From the NCBI GenBank assembly GCA_963921795.1, contig OY997642.1:2168079-2232078 (forward strand): a DNA stretch of 64,000 nucleotides. The letters are read 5' to 3'. The notes under the pieces are model-generated. The model searched no databases. It was not told the DNA's origin and saw only the letters and a list, made by a program, of their open reading frames with translations. Positions 32,136 to 41,576 of this stretch are shown one piece after another. Position 1 is the first letter of the stretch. The number at the start of each line of letters is the position of its first letter. The position numbers were made by a program, and so were the translations under genes. The stretch is from Nannobrachium achirus (taxonomy: Eukaryota > Chordata > Actinopteri > Myctophiformes > Myctophidae).

Positions 32136-32501
32136 GGCTATCTCTACTATGTAATTCTGGTAATATTAGTGTCATTAATTCTCATGTTCTATGTATTGTG
32201 TATTCATATGATGAACTTCTGATGCAACACCAGCTCATGATTGCTGCAGAAAACAAATCATATTCATAAACTCACACATTGTGTATCAAACACTGAATGT
32301 AGATGAGCTCAAAGTGCGTTTTAAAATCTATTCACACATGTTGAGTAACAGAGCAGCCTATAAAGGTGAACACATTAATGTTAGTACAGGAGGAGCATAG
32401 CTGTCTCTTCACATGGAGGCTTATATCCAGTGTAATATTTCTACAGAGTATTGTTATATTTACCTGCAGTTGATCATCATATTGTTATACAGTGTATTTA
32501 C

Positions 32502-32587
32502 CTGTAGTTGTACGTGGGGAACTTCATGCTCTCTCTGATCATCATTCTGTACAGATGAATAACCTGCTTTCTGCTCAGAGACGCCAT
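32502..32587 (-). CDS. lyrm4: LYRM4 coding exon 1
   Basis: ATG at 32587 (minus). The frame gives MASLSRKQVIHLYRMMIRES then MKFPTYNY, with two bases before donor gtaaat. The initiator is the first ATG and the peptide matches the known N-terminus with LYR at residues 12-14. The short N-terminus is compatible with the mitochondrial/nuclear distribution known for this protein. Confidence 0.88.
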
Positions 32588-32593
32588 GTTGCT

Positions 32594-32700
32594 TTACACA
32601 ACAACAGTAACACTGCTCTGCTGCCCTCTGTCGGTGGGTTTACACAACAACACTGCTCTGCTGCCCTCTGTTGGTCACACCGTGCTAGAGCATCGCAGCA
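32594..32700 (-). promoter_or_regulatory. LYRM4 promoter region with duplicated CTCF-like motif
   Basis: Two adjacent copies of cactgctctgctgccctctg (32611-32630 and 32651-32670) carry on the minus strand the CTCF-like core acagagggcagcag. They lie 25-85 bp upstream of the LYRM4 start codon. Promoter assignment is by position only. Confidence 0.4.
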
Positions 32701-32701
32701 T

Positions 32702-33068
32702 AAGTGGTTTACTGGTGCCACTTAAACATCGCCCATTCATTTTCCTCATAGACTTTTATAAAAATATTTATAACAATTATGTTAAGCCTCGAACCAAGCC
32801 ATCCAGGATGGCAGTGAATCATGACCATACCTTTGTTTCTATGTGAAAAGGACATTTTGAAAATCGCTAAACAAATTGGGTAGTTATTAAATGTAGTATA
32901 TCAAATGATTTAATATTAAAATATGTTTTCACATAGGATCAAAGGTTTTATGGTCATGATTCAAGGCCATCCTGGATGGCTGTGTTCTATGCTTAACATA
33001 ATTGTTATCAATATTTTTGTAAAAGTCTATGGGGAAAATGAATGGGAGATTTTTAAGTGGCACCAGTA
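32702..33068. mobile_element. foldback element upstream of LYRM4
   Basis: The left arm (ggtgccacttaaacatcgcc, cttttataaaaatattta, ccatccaggatggc, catgaccatacctttg) is repeated inverted at about 32920-33068, giving a palindrome of about 160-bp arms around a short spacer. No coding sequence. Ends about 115 bp upstream of the LYRM4 ATG. Confidence 0.7.
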
Positions 33069-33706
33069 GAGGTCCATTATTTATCATCAAGGTCCATTAT
33101 TTATCATCAAGGTCCATTATTTATCATCAAGGTCCATTATTTATCATCAAGGTCCATTATTTATCATCAAGGTCCATTAACTATTCAACATTTGATCCAC
33201 AGAACCACCATTTGTTGACATTTTACCTCTCACACCAACATCTAGAATATGTTCTTATCATTGGATGACATTTTGCCCACTAATGGTACCATAGGAGAGA
33301 TAACAGGCAAACATTGATAGAAGACATTGATACAAAAAATATCTTCTACATTCTCTAATTGTGTAGACTTCTGGTAAAATGATTAATTCAGGTGTTTGAC
33401 AATAATTTAACTCTTAAGAGCATAATAAGATGAAACCAAATGGACCCGTACGGGTCCATTTGGTTTCATTTTATTACGCTCTCAAGAGTTAAACAACTAA
33501 GGCCCTTATTTAACCAAAGGAACCCTTATTATAAGGGTCCATTTGGTTTCATTTTATTACGCTCTCAAGAGTTAAACAACTAAGGCCCTTATTTAACCAA
33601 AGGAACCCTTATTATAAGGGTCCATTTGGTTGCCAACTCTCCATCATTTAGCTGGGGACCACCTGGAACCTGCTCAAGGACCACTGATGGTCCCCGGAAC
33701 GCTGTT
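33060..33706. mobile_element. hAT-like element (CAGAGGTTTTCAA family, copy 2) with internal repeats
   Basis: Shares cagaaccaccat, accataggagagataacagg and ctccatcatttagctgggga with the copy at 19403-19780. It contains a 20-bp tandem repeat ggtccattatttatcatcaa, six copies at 33071-33180. It also has an 84-bp tandem duplication around aagggtccatttggtttcat (33450 and 33535), next to the palindrome aaatggacccgtacgggtcc. Ends not certain. Confidence 0.55.
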
Positions 33707-33784
33707 TGAAAAAACAACACATGACGATCGTCTCTCTCTTCAGTCATGGGTCTGATTCATGGTTTTTAATGCCATTCCTCCATA

Positions 33785-34170
33785 TTTGCCCCTCACGTCT
33801 ACATAAACGTTCATATGTCAAATAAGTACTTTCTCTCAGTTTACAGATGTTATGATATTGTACGGACCCGTAAAAATATCCGTATCTTCTGTATGTTTTA
33901 ATAAAATGCATTTTAATCCGATCTGGGGCCATTTCTGTCTGCTTTCAACTTCGTGACCCTATCGGTTGGGAGGTGTACTGCACTCTGATACATTATAACG
34001 TGTTTTAGAACAAGGCCGCAGATCGGATTAAAATACATGTTATTAAAACAATACGGACGATACGGGTACTTCTGTGGGACGGTACACTATCATAACATCC
34101 GTGGCCTGGCGATAAGTACTTTATATTTGAAATATAAACGTTTATGTAGACGCGAAGGGCAAATATGGAG
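33785..34170. mobile_element. foldback element
   Basis: The left arm 33785-33930 (cgtctacataaacgttcata, aaataagtactttc, ttttaatccgatctg) returns inverted at 34017-34170 (cagatcggattaaaat, gataagtacttta, aaacgtttatgtagacg). Spacer about 85 bp. No gene. Confidence 0.7.
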
Positions 34171-34244
34171 GACACCAATAAACCAGGTTGAAGCAGAACC
34201 ACGACTGCTGGTTTTCTTTTCGTCTTGTTCTTCCAGGGCTTCAC

Positions 34245-34860
34245 GTGAGCCTGACAATCATTTCATTCAGAACTTATAACTTCAGTATTCTTTATTTTTC
34301 ATTCTGAAAAGAGAGGTTTCTATGTTGAAAGCAGTTAAATGTTCTATTAACTGAAAACCAACATAATTCAGCATCAGCCTGTAATTATGAACTAAACACA
34401 TTATTTTACCATTAGCCTTTAACTAAAACAGTAATAGTAACATATTCATATACTGTAAAAACATAACTTAGTGATCAGTTTCGCCCGTTTCCTGTGTGAT
34501 TCCTTAATTTTTAGACTTGTTGTAACGCCGCCTTTATTCATTTCTTTTATACAATATGTTGTTGTTATGTAGGCCTGTGTGGGCTTTGACCAGTCTGACT
34601 CATGGTGGGTTTGACTTATAAAAGGTTGAAAACCCCTCAACTGCACAATAATAAATGCCTAAACTGTATAGTAAACTGTAATACACACTTATTAACTGTT
34701 ATTAACTAAAAACACATTTAATTTGATACTGGAGACTTTAGTTTTAAATAAAGCTGAACAAAATGAAGATAACGAAGTATTTGCTATGTTTCAAATCAAG
34801 GGTAAAAGGTTTGAATCGTTTAAATGATGGAAAAATAATAAAACATTTTATATTTTTCTT
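34245..34860. other. intergenic AT-rich sequence
   Basis: No gene, repeat family or structured RNA is recognised here. Confidence 0.4.
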
Positions 34861-34891
34861 CATGTCGTTACATTGTAGTTCCACAGTGCAC

Positions 34892-34905
34892 CCAGCAGAG
34901 GGCAG
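34892..34905 (+). promoter_or_regulatory. CTCF-like site upstream of RIOK1
   Basis: ccagcagagggcag fits the vertebrate CTCF core consensus at every position. It stands 215 bp upstream of the RIOK1 start codon and in the opposite orientation to the pair upstream of LYRM4. Confidence 0.5.
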
Positions 34906-34959
34906 CGCTGTTCCGCGCTTCGCTCTGTTTCTGAGCCTCAACGCTCTCCGTAGCAGGGG

Positions 34960-35106
34960 GCGTGACCCGGAAGTGTTTACACACAACACGTTGAGCTGCA
35001 GTGTGTGTGTGGAGTTTATCTCACATTAATCTGTCTTTATTTGGTCATATAAAGTTAATTTAGTTACATTTACGTCATACATTTAAGCGACAGCTAGGAT
35101 TACGTC
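34960..35106 (+). promoter_or_regulatory. RIOK1 promoter/5' UTR with ETS-like and CRE-like motifs
   Basis: acccggaagtgttt at 34965-34978 contains an ETS/GABP core and equals the motif upstream of RPP40 (4558-4571). CRE-like tacgtca words at 35071 and 35101 are followed by a full palindromic tgacgtca at 35121-35128, already inside coding exon 1. No TATA box. Confidence 0.5.
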
Positions 35107-35165
35107 ATGGTGTCCATGGCTGACGTCATCCCGGGACAGTTTGATGATGCAGATGAGACTGACAG
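35107..35165 (+). CDS. riok1: RIOK1 coding exon 1
   Basis: Reads MVSMADVIPGQFDDADETD with two bases before donor gtgaga. VxPGQFDDAD is the conserved RIOK1 N-terminus. A second in-frame ATG is at 35116; the choice between them is not settled by sequence. Confidence 0.8.
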
Positions 35166-35189
35166 GTGAGATTAAAAAATAAAAGTATG

Positions 35190-35192
<3 letters not shown>

Positions 35193-35258
<66 letters not shown>

Positions 35259-35275
35259 TTGTGTGTGTCTCTCTC
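35193..35275 (+). repeat. (CT)n microsatellite after RIOK1 exon 1
   Basis: About 30 CT units followed by short gt/ct-rich sequence, 28 bp into intron 1. Confidence 0.95.
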
Positions 35276-35924
35276 TACCACATATTGTATAAAATCAAAA
35301 GTGTTTCAGGTCATTAGATTTCATAGATGTTTTGTACATTTATGTATTTTTTTCTACACATCATCTTTCCTATGTTGGATTCATGTTAATGTTTTGTTGT
35401 CCATTTAACCACTTCCATGACTACTTTGTAAATGTAGTTATATGAGCTTGTAGATCGACTATTTCATGTTCCCCCAGGAATACTTATGGATGCTGGGGTT
35501 ACAGTGGTAAAGTATTCCATCAGGGGGTGCTATTGACATTAAGCTGTCCATGATGTGCACGAATGTATAAATGTGAATATTGAATATTTTATTAGACAAC
35601 AATGTAGAACAAGTTGAGTCAAACCCCCTGGCTAAAAGGAACACCCCACAAAGGTCCTTGTGTTCTTGTTTCCATTGGGATCCTTGGTATTCAATCCATC
35701 AACATATAAAGCAGCATTAAAAACATTCAAATATTATCACGTAGTAAGTATAAAACACTATTATGTTCAGAGTAGGGAATGAATTGGACGCTGTTCCTCC
35801 CCCCCCCCCACCTCCCCCAGGTATAGGACATGACACGTGCTTAACTGTGTGTCTGTGGCCTAAGAGAATATTTACAAACGGTTTCAAAATGTTACACCAT
35901 TATTTCTTTCTGTGTGTTTGTAAG

Positions 35925-36150
35925 TAAATGGTGCATTTATATATCACTATTTGCATGACTGTGCATTCCATTCATCCATTCACACACACATTCATTACAT
36001 TCCATTCACCCATTCACACACACATTCATTACATTCATCCATTCACACACACATTCATACAGTGATGTCAGAGGAAACCATGCTTGGCACCAACCTGCTC
36101 ATCAGGAGCAGTTAGGGGTTCAGAGTCTTGCTCAAGGACTCTTCAACACT
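35925..36150. mobile_element. dispersed fish repeat (LINE/SINE-type tail)
   Basis: aatggtgcatttatatatca, followed by three copies of cattcacacacacattcat and ctgctcatcaggagcagtta with ttgctcaaggactcttc, is a very common ray-finned fish repeat. I recognise the pattern but not the family name. Confidence 0.5.
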
Positions 36151-36164
36151 AAACCTTATTTTGT

Positions 36165-36246
36165 CTGTGCGTGCGTGCGTGCGTGCGTGCGTGCGTGTGT
36201 GTGTGTGCGTGCGTGTGTGTGTGTGCAGTGTGGGTGTGTGTGTGTT
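36165..36246. repeat. (GT)n/(GCGT)n microsatellite spanning the RIOK1 exon 2 acceptor
   Basis: The tract runs from intron into exon: intronic copies up to 36225, then cag, then an exonic gt tract (36234-36246) translated as V-C-V. Confidence 0.9.
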
Positions 36247-36430
36247 GGAGCAGCAGGTAAACGGTGTCACCTTACAGCCTGCATCGACCAATCAGCATCC
36301 AGAGGAGGAGGAGGAGGACTATGATGATGAAGAGTATGATGAAGATGAGGGTGATGAAGACGAGGACTGGGGTTGGAGTGAAACCAGAGGTCACTCCATG
36401 AAACCCAGCAGAGCTGGACTCAACACACAG
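36229..36430 (+). CDS. riok1: RIOK1 coding exon 2 (acidic region)
   Basis: Only the acceptor gtgtgtgcag before 36229 keeps frame with exon 1. The two later cag triplets lead at once to TAA. It reads (S)VGVCVLEQQVNGVTL to the acidic HPEEEEEDYDDEEYDEDEG and DEDEDWGWSE, ending in phase 0 before donor gtctgt. The acidic stretch and DWxW fit the RIOK1 N-terminal region. The first codons come from microsatellite sequence. Confidence 0.8.
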
Positions 36431-36436
36431 GTCTGT

Positions 36437-36600
36437 TTATTACATCATTTATTACTGTATTCATTAATAACATGATTCATAACATCATGTATTACTGTAT
36501 TAATTAATAACATGATTCATAACATAATTTATTACTTTATTAATTAACTCCATGAAACCCAGCAGAGCTGGACTCAACACACAGGTCTGGTTCATTACAC
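36437..36600 (+). repeat. duplications downstream of RIOK1 exon 2 including its donor
   Basis: 36547-36584 repeats the last 38 bases of exon 2 (actccatgaaacccagcaga to acacag) together with donor gtctgg. Between them a sequence of about 47 bp (ttattactgtattaattaat with acatgattcataaca) is itself repeated two to three times. Confidence 0.88.
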
Positions 36601-36609
36601 AATCATTAC

Positions 36610-37006
36610 TTAAAGGACAACTTTGTTTTTTTACAACAAGGGTTCATATTTTAGATTGTATTTAGAGAAAAGAAAAAGTGAGTTTCAGTGGGTGGGGGCA
36701 TTCGTACAAGTGGCTAAAGATGTCTTTTTAGACAAAATAAGCTGGTGATTTCTTTACAGTAACACTACCAGCCCCCATAAGTAACATCTGCCTATGAAGG
36801 ATTGCGGTTCATCTTGGGAATGGGCTTATTGTGTCTAAAAATACTTATTTAACCACACGCATGCCCCCACCCACTGAAATCAAAGTCATTAAAATGGCTA
36901 AAACAACAGAAAGAAGCAAATGAAAACTTTTAACACTCATCTTTTCTTTTCTCTAATTACAATCTAAAATATGAACCCTTGTAAAAAAAACAAAGTTGGC
37001 CTTTAA
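36610..37006. mobile_element. palindromic MITE
   Basis: taaaggacaactttgttttt at the left end mirrors aaacaaagttggccttta at the right. Inner arms gggttcatattttagattgt and acaatctaaaatatgaaccc also pair, as do ccccacccactgaaa and its complement. No coding sequence. Confidence 0.75.
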
Positions 37007-37089
37007 TGCTTTAAACAACAGCAGATCACAAAAGTCTTTGAATATTTTTGACCCAATTCTATAAATGTCTTCTATATCCTTCAGTCCAG

Positions 37090-37270
37090 ATCAGTGGTCC
37101 TCAAACCTTGTCATGTCAAGGATCCCCAAAATTACATACATTGTTCCAGGGACCACCCAGAAGCAAATATTTTAGTAACAAATGTTCGCTTTTAAAAAGA
37201 TATTCAAAGAGTAAAAAAAAAAAAAAAAGAATCAGATGTAGATCTGTTATTTTTCAATGGTTAAAGCATT
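37090..37270. mobile_element. fragment of a hAT-like element with half hairpin
   Basis: cagtggtcctcaaaccttgt near 37093, followed by ggatccccaaaattacatac and cagggaccacccagaagcaa, resembles the element at 1147-1657 (gacccccagaagcaaag). A poly-A run and gtagatctgttatttttcaa follow. Confidence 0.5.
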
Positions 37271-37378
37271 GAATAATTTTAGGCCTAAATGGGATCATAA
37301 CAGAGCTGGTCTGACTCATAACACACATTCATTCATTTCTTTATTACACTGCTTTATTTAATATTTACATTAAATCAC

Positions 37379-38588
37379 TGCATGTGTTCATCTAAAGGTA
37401 CATGTTGAATGAAGCATTACAATGTTGAACATCACTCATGTTGAACATCACTCATGTTGAACATCACTCATGTTGAACATCACTCATGTTGAACATCACT
37501 CATGTTGAACGTCACTCATGTTGAACATCACTCATGTTGAACGTCACTCATGTTGAACGTCACTCATGTTGAACATCACTCATGTTGAACATCACTCATG
37601 TTGAACATCACTCATGTTGAACATCACTCATGTTGAACATCACTCATGTTGAACGTCACTCATGTTGAACGTCACTCATGTTGAACATCACTCATGTTGA
37701 ACGTCACTCATGTTGAACGTCACTCATGTTGAACATCACTCATGTTGAACATCACTCATGTTGAACATCACTCATGTTGAACATCACTCATGTTGAACAT
37801 CACTCATGTTGAACGTCACTCATGTTGAACGTCACTCATGTTGAACGTCACTCATGTTGAACGTCACTCATGTTGAACGTCACTCATGTTGAACGTCACT
37901 CATGTTGAACATCACTCATGTTGAACATCACTCATGTTGAACATCACTCATGTTGAACATCACTCATGTTGAACATCACTCATGTTGAACATCACTCATG
38001 TTGAACGTCACTCATGTTGAACGTCACTCATGTTGAACGTCACTCATGTTGAACGTCACTCATGTTGAACGTCACTCATGTTGAACATCACTCATGTTGA
38101 ACATCACTCATGTTGAACGTCACTCATGTTGAACGTCACTCATGTTGAACGTCACTCATGTTGAACGTCACTCATGTTGAACGTCACTCATGTTGAACAT
38201 CACTCATGTTGAACATCACTCATGTTGAACATCACTCATGTTGAACGTCACTCATGTTGAACGTCACTCATGTTGAACGTCACTCATGTTGAACATCACT
38301 CATGTTGAACATCACTCATGTTGAACGTCACTCATGTTGAACGTCACTCATGTTGAACGTCACTCATGTTGAACGTCACTCATGTTGAACGTCACTCATG
38401 TTGAACGTCACTCATGTTGAACGTCACTCATGTTGAACATCACTCATGTTGAACATCACTCATGTTGAACATCACTCATGTTGAACATCACTCATGTTGA
38501 ACATCACTCATGTGTTCATCTAAAGGTACATGTTGAATGAAGCATTACAATGTTGAACATCACTCATGTTGAACATCACTCAGATAGT
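37379..38588 (+). repeat. 16-bp minisatellite, about 68 copies, with duplicated flank
   Basis: Unit atgttgaacatcactc with a frequent A-to-G variant (aacgtcactc). The leader catctaaaggtacatgttga followed by atgaagcattacaa occurs at both ends (37390-37425 and 38517-38554), so the whole block has been duplicated or re-inserted. Confidence 0.95.
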
Positions 38589-38633
38589 TTCTGATGCATC
38601 CAAGGAACAGCAACACGTTTTATTATGATATAC

Positions 38634-38664
<31 letters not shown>

Positions 38665-38799
38665 ATGTATTAGTCAAAGACATAACCATCACAAGTACAG
38701 TGCAGTAATACTTGGGCTAAAAGGATAACACCATTTTTTTGTTATGTTTCCATTGTGGTCCTATGTATTATACATAACTATTTCATTTTTATGGTTGCA

Positions 38800-39057
38800 T
38801 TTATCATTATATCATTTATCATTATATCATTTATCATTATATCATTTATCATTATATCATTTATCATTATATCACTTATCATTATATCACTTATCATTAT
38901 ATCATTTATCATTATATCATTTATCATTATATCATTTATCATTATATCATTTATCATTATATCACTTATCATTATATCATTTATCATTATATCATTTATC
39001 ATTATATCATTTATCATTATATCATTTATCATTATATCATTTATCATTATATCACTC
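38800..39057 (+). repeat. 15-bp minisatellite before RIOK1 exon 3, about 17 copies
   Basis: Unit atcatttatcattat, ending about 30 bp upstream of the exon 3 acceptor. The five-codon period makes open frames (SLYHL repeats) in three readings; these are artefacts. Confidence 0.95.
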
Positions 39058-39088
39058 TAATTATGAACTGTGACTTTATTTGTTTCAG

Positions 39089-39167
39089 AAACCCTCCATC
39101 AACGCCGGGAAGTCATCGACTCCAAACGACAAAGCTCTGAGGAAATATGAACACAAGATTAACCTGG
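39089..39167 (+). CDS. riok1: RIOK1 coding exon 3
   Basis: Acceptor tttgtttcag precedes 39089. It reads KPSINAGKSSTPNDKALRKY to EHKINL with one base before donor gtaaaa. KxLRKxExKINLD is conserved in RIOK1. Confidence 0.87.
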
Positions 39168-39632
39168 GTAAAATTATGAAATATGAACACATTAACCTGG
39201 TAAAACTATGAAATATGAACACATTAACCTGGTAAAACTATGAAATATGAACACATTAACCTGGTAAAACTATGAAATATGAACACATTAACCTGGTAAA
39301 ACTATGAAATATGAACACATTAACCTGGTAAAACTATGAAATATGAACACATTAACCTGGTAAAACTATGAAATATGAACACATTAACCTGGTAAAACTA
39401 TAAATATGAACACATTAACCTGGTAAAACTATGAAATATGAACACATTAACCTGGTAAAACTATGAAATATGAACACATTAACCTGGTAAAACTATGAAA
39501 TATGAACACATTAACCTGGTAAAACTATGAAATATGAACACATTAACCTGGTAAAACTATGAAATATGAACACATTAACCTGGTAAAACTATGAAATATG
39601 AACACAAGATTAACCTGGGTAAAACTCAAACT
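39140..39632 (+). repeat. 32-bp tandem repeat of the RIOK1 exon 3 donor junction, about 14 copies
   Basis: Unit gaaatatgaacacattaacc plus tggtaaaactat, derived from the exon end (aaatatgaacacaagattaa, cctgg) and donor gtaaaa. Inner copies lack 3 bases (cacatta for cacaagatta) and one g. The last copy (39592-39625) again has the full exon-like form. Confidence 0.93.
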
Positions 39633-39689
39633 AAACCAGTAAGACTCCCTAATCGGGAGATAAGGGACCGTCAGGTCGCATACACAAAC

Positions 39690-40160
39690 TTTAGAAGGCA
39701 ATGGAAGCCAATCAGGAGGGAATATGTGAAATGGGACAGATCCATGTTGATGACATGACTGTAGACATACTGTGTACCGCTTTGCGTGACTTTTGGGCCA
39801 AATCTGTAGGAGCAGTGTCCAAAAATGTGTTTGGACACAACGCCTCGCACCGTGAGGCGTTGTGTGCTTGTAGATCTGCTACTTTCACTGGTTTTGTGCC
39901 ACAGTCTCCTATGATGAAGCAGGGCTTTACGAAATAAATGAATAAATAAATAAAAACATGAAAATTGACAATTACAATATAGGCCTACAGGTATTTCCTA
40001 AAAGATACGGGGCATTTCCTAAAATATACGGGGCATTTCCTAAAATTCGTTATTTCGTTATTATTTCAAAATATTCTCTAACATAGTACACATAAAAACA
40101 CCGGATCTACAAGCTTGAGTAGAAAATAGCAGATCTAGGAGCTGGTAGTAGTTTGGGAAC
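39690..40160. repeat. mixed repeat fragments in RIOK1 intron 3
   Basis: Contains atactgtgtaccgctttgcg, related to the dispersed repeat ending near 41250. It also has a diverged hairpin (aacgcctcgcaccgtgaggc, gtgcttgtagatctgctac at 39839-39880), the tail of element family A (ggttttgtgccacagtct), and a short duplication of atacggggcatttcctaaaa. No gene. Confidence 0.5.
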
Positions 40161-40232
40161 CTCTGATGTAGAACTTATGTTTATGGTTGTAGAAATACTG
40201 ATCTGTGTTTGTTGATGTGTTTTGTGTTGCAG

Positions 40233-40302
40233 ATAAACTGAACTATGCAGACTCGGTCATCAACAAAGTCACAGCCATGCAGAGACAGAGAGAAGCAGAC
40301 AC
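40233..40302 (+). CDS. riok1: RIOK1 coding exon 4
   Basis: Acceptor gtgttgcag precedes 40233. With exon 3 it reads DKLNYADSVINKVTAMQRQ to READ, leaving two bases before donor gtaggt. DSVINKVT is conserved. Confidence 0.87.
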
Positions 40303-40372
40303 GTAGGTTTAATCATTCTGTTCTTCAGAGACAGAGGGAAGCAGACACGTAGGTTTTATCATTCTGTTCTTC
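40281..40372 (+). repeat. two-copy 46-bp duplication of the RIOK1 exon 4 donor junction
   Basis: agagacagagagaagcagac, acgtaggtttaatcattctg, ttcttc is followed directly by a second copy with three substitutions. Each copy has the exon end, donor and 24 bp of intron. Confidence 0.93.
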
Positions 40373-40445
40373 TCACACAAACCATAATCTGTGTGGTTGT
40401 GTACGATGGGTAATGCTCAGATTTATAGAATGTGCTTTAAGGTAC

Positions 40446-40937
40446 AAACATCCATCCATCCATCTTCAACCGCTTATCCGTAGTCGGGTCACGGGGCAAT
40501 AGTTCCAGCAGAGAGCTCCAGACTTCCCTTCCCTGAGCAACGTTATCAGCTTCCTTCTGGGGGATCCCGAGGCGTTCCCAGGCCAGTATGGAGAAATAAT
40601 CCTTCCATCTGGTCTTTGGTCTGCCACGGGGTCTCCTCCCAGTGGGACGTGCATCGAGGACCTTCCTAGGAAGGCGCTCGGGGGGCATCCGTACTAGATG
40701 CCCGAACCACCTAAGCTGACTCCTTTCCAAGTGTAGGAGCAGCAGTTCTACTCCAAGTCTCTCTCGGGTGACTGAACTTTTCACCCTATCTCTAAGGGAG
40801 ATACCAGCCACCCTTCTGAGAAAAAACTAATTTCGCTTGTACCGGAGACCTCATACCTTGGGTCATGACCCACACTTCATGACCATAGGTGAGAGTAGGA
40901 AGGAAGATTGCTCGGTAGACAGAGAGCTTTGCCTTAT
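40446..40937 (-). mobile_element. Rex3-like LINE, 5'-truncated 3' end
   Basis: On the minus strand it encodes RWFGHLVRMPPERLPRK, GRRPRGRPKTRWKD and EADNVAQGREVWSSLLELLP, the C-terminal end of a Rex3/RTE-type reverse transcriptase protein. It ends in a (GATG)n tail, seen here as catccatccatccatc at 40448-40463. Such 5'-truncated copies are typical of fish genomes. Lies antisense in RIOK1 intron 4. Confidence 0.85.
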
Positions 40938-41051
40938 GAGTCAGCATTCAGGTGTTTGTCTTGTAGTGTCCCTACCTAGATCATTATGGACGGGAACACA
41001 TTTTTTGTGTTTTTACCCCTCAGGCGGGGAACCCATTGTTGTGTATTACAG

Positions 41052-41240
41052 TACACTAGCCCTTACCCGTTCAAAGATATGAGCTCCGAAATGATGTGCA
41101 GTGTGTGGGTTATGGGATGTGCACTGTGCACACAGTATATGAGGGATGGAAAGTAACTTTAACTGGTGCTTGCATGCTAATATGTAGGAGCATCAATGTA
41201 AGAAATACCCGTTCCATTTAACGGCTACAGAGATACTGTG
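41052..41240 (+). repeat. dispersed repeat, copy 2 (first copy at 8857-9036)
   Basis: Same sequence as 8857-9036 with few changes, for example gagctccgaaatgatgtgca. Unknown class. Confidence 0.7.
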
Positions 41241-41504
41241 TACCGATCTGCATGATTTTTGGACAACATCTGTAACAGGGTTAGAATTTTGTTTCTAACT
41301 GCTACAGAGGATGAGTAATTCCAGAGTTTTCCAGAAAAACTGGGTTTCAAATTGGACTTAGGTTTTGAAGGCTTTTTTTCAAATCGGACTTATGCCTAAA
41401 TGACAAACAGTCTTCAGGTGTTTTTCATGTAGAGAAAATGGATTATTATTGGTGCTAAATGGTGACTAATTGATCACTTAATTATTGTTCTCTGGTGTCT
41501 CCAG

Positions 41505-41547
41505 GTATCGAGTGAAGGACAAATCGGACCGAGCCACGGTGGAGCAG
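41505..41547 (+). CDS. riok1: RIOK1 coding exon 5
   Basis: A 43-nt exon. Acceptor gtctccag precedes 41505. With exon 4 it reads TYRVKDKSDRATVEQ, phase 0 before donor gtacag. The peptide is strongly conserved in RIOK1. Confidence 0.87.
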
Positions 41548-41576
41548 GTACAGTTCAACACAACCTTTAGTCTTTA

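Larger units (their letters stand above)
29516..32587 (-). other. lyrm4: LYRM4 gene (ISD11, iron-sulfur cluster assembly), 3 coding exons
   Basis: Coding exons on the minus strand are 32587-32502, 30692-30572 and 29572-29516. They total 264 nt, 87 residues plus stop, close to the 91 residues of the mammalian protein. All phases agree. The peptide starts MASLSRKQVIHLYRMMIRES with the LYR motif at residues 12-14, continues NYRTYALRRIKDGFRENM and ends VGQMYTSQRTILEDYH. LYRM4 is a small helical mitochondrial protein that stabilises the cysteine desulfurase NFS1 together with acyl carrier protein. The gene is compact (3.1 kb) whereas the mammalian one is very long. It lies tail-to-tail with RPP40. 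Three of its four splice sites lie in tandem repeats. Confidence 0.88.

Noticed and set aside
31293-32222. Open frames of 233-300 residues on both strands
   Set aside because: Produced by the 48-bp array in LYRM4 intron 1; several frames on both strands are open at once, as expected for a repeat with period divisible by three.
40437-40811. A 124-residue host gene on the minus strand
   Set aside because: The sequence is the C-terminal part of a Rex3-like LINE with a (GATG)n tail.
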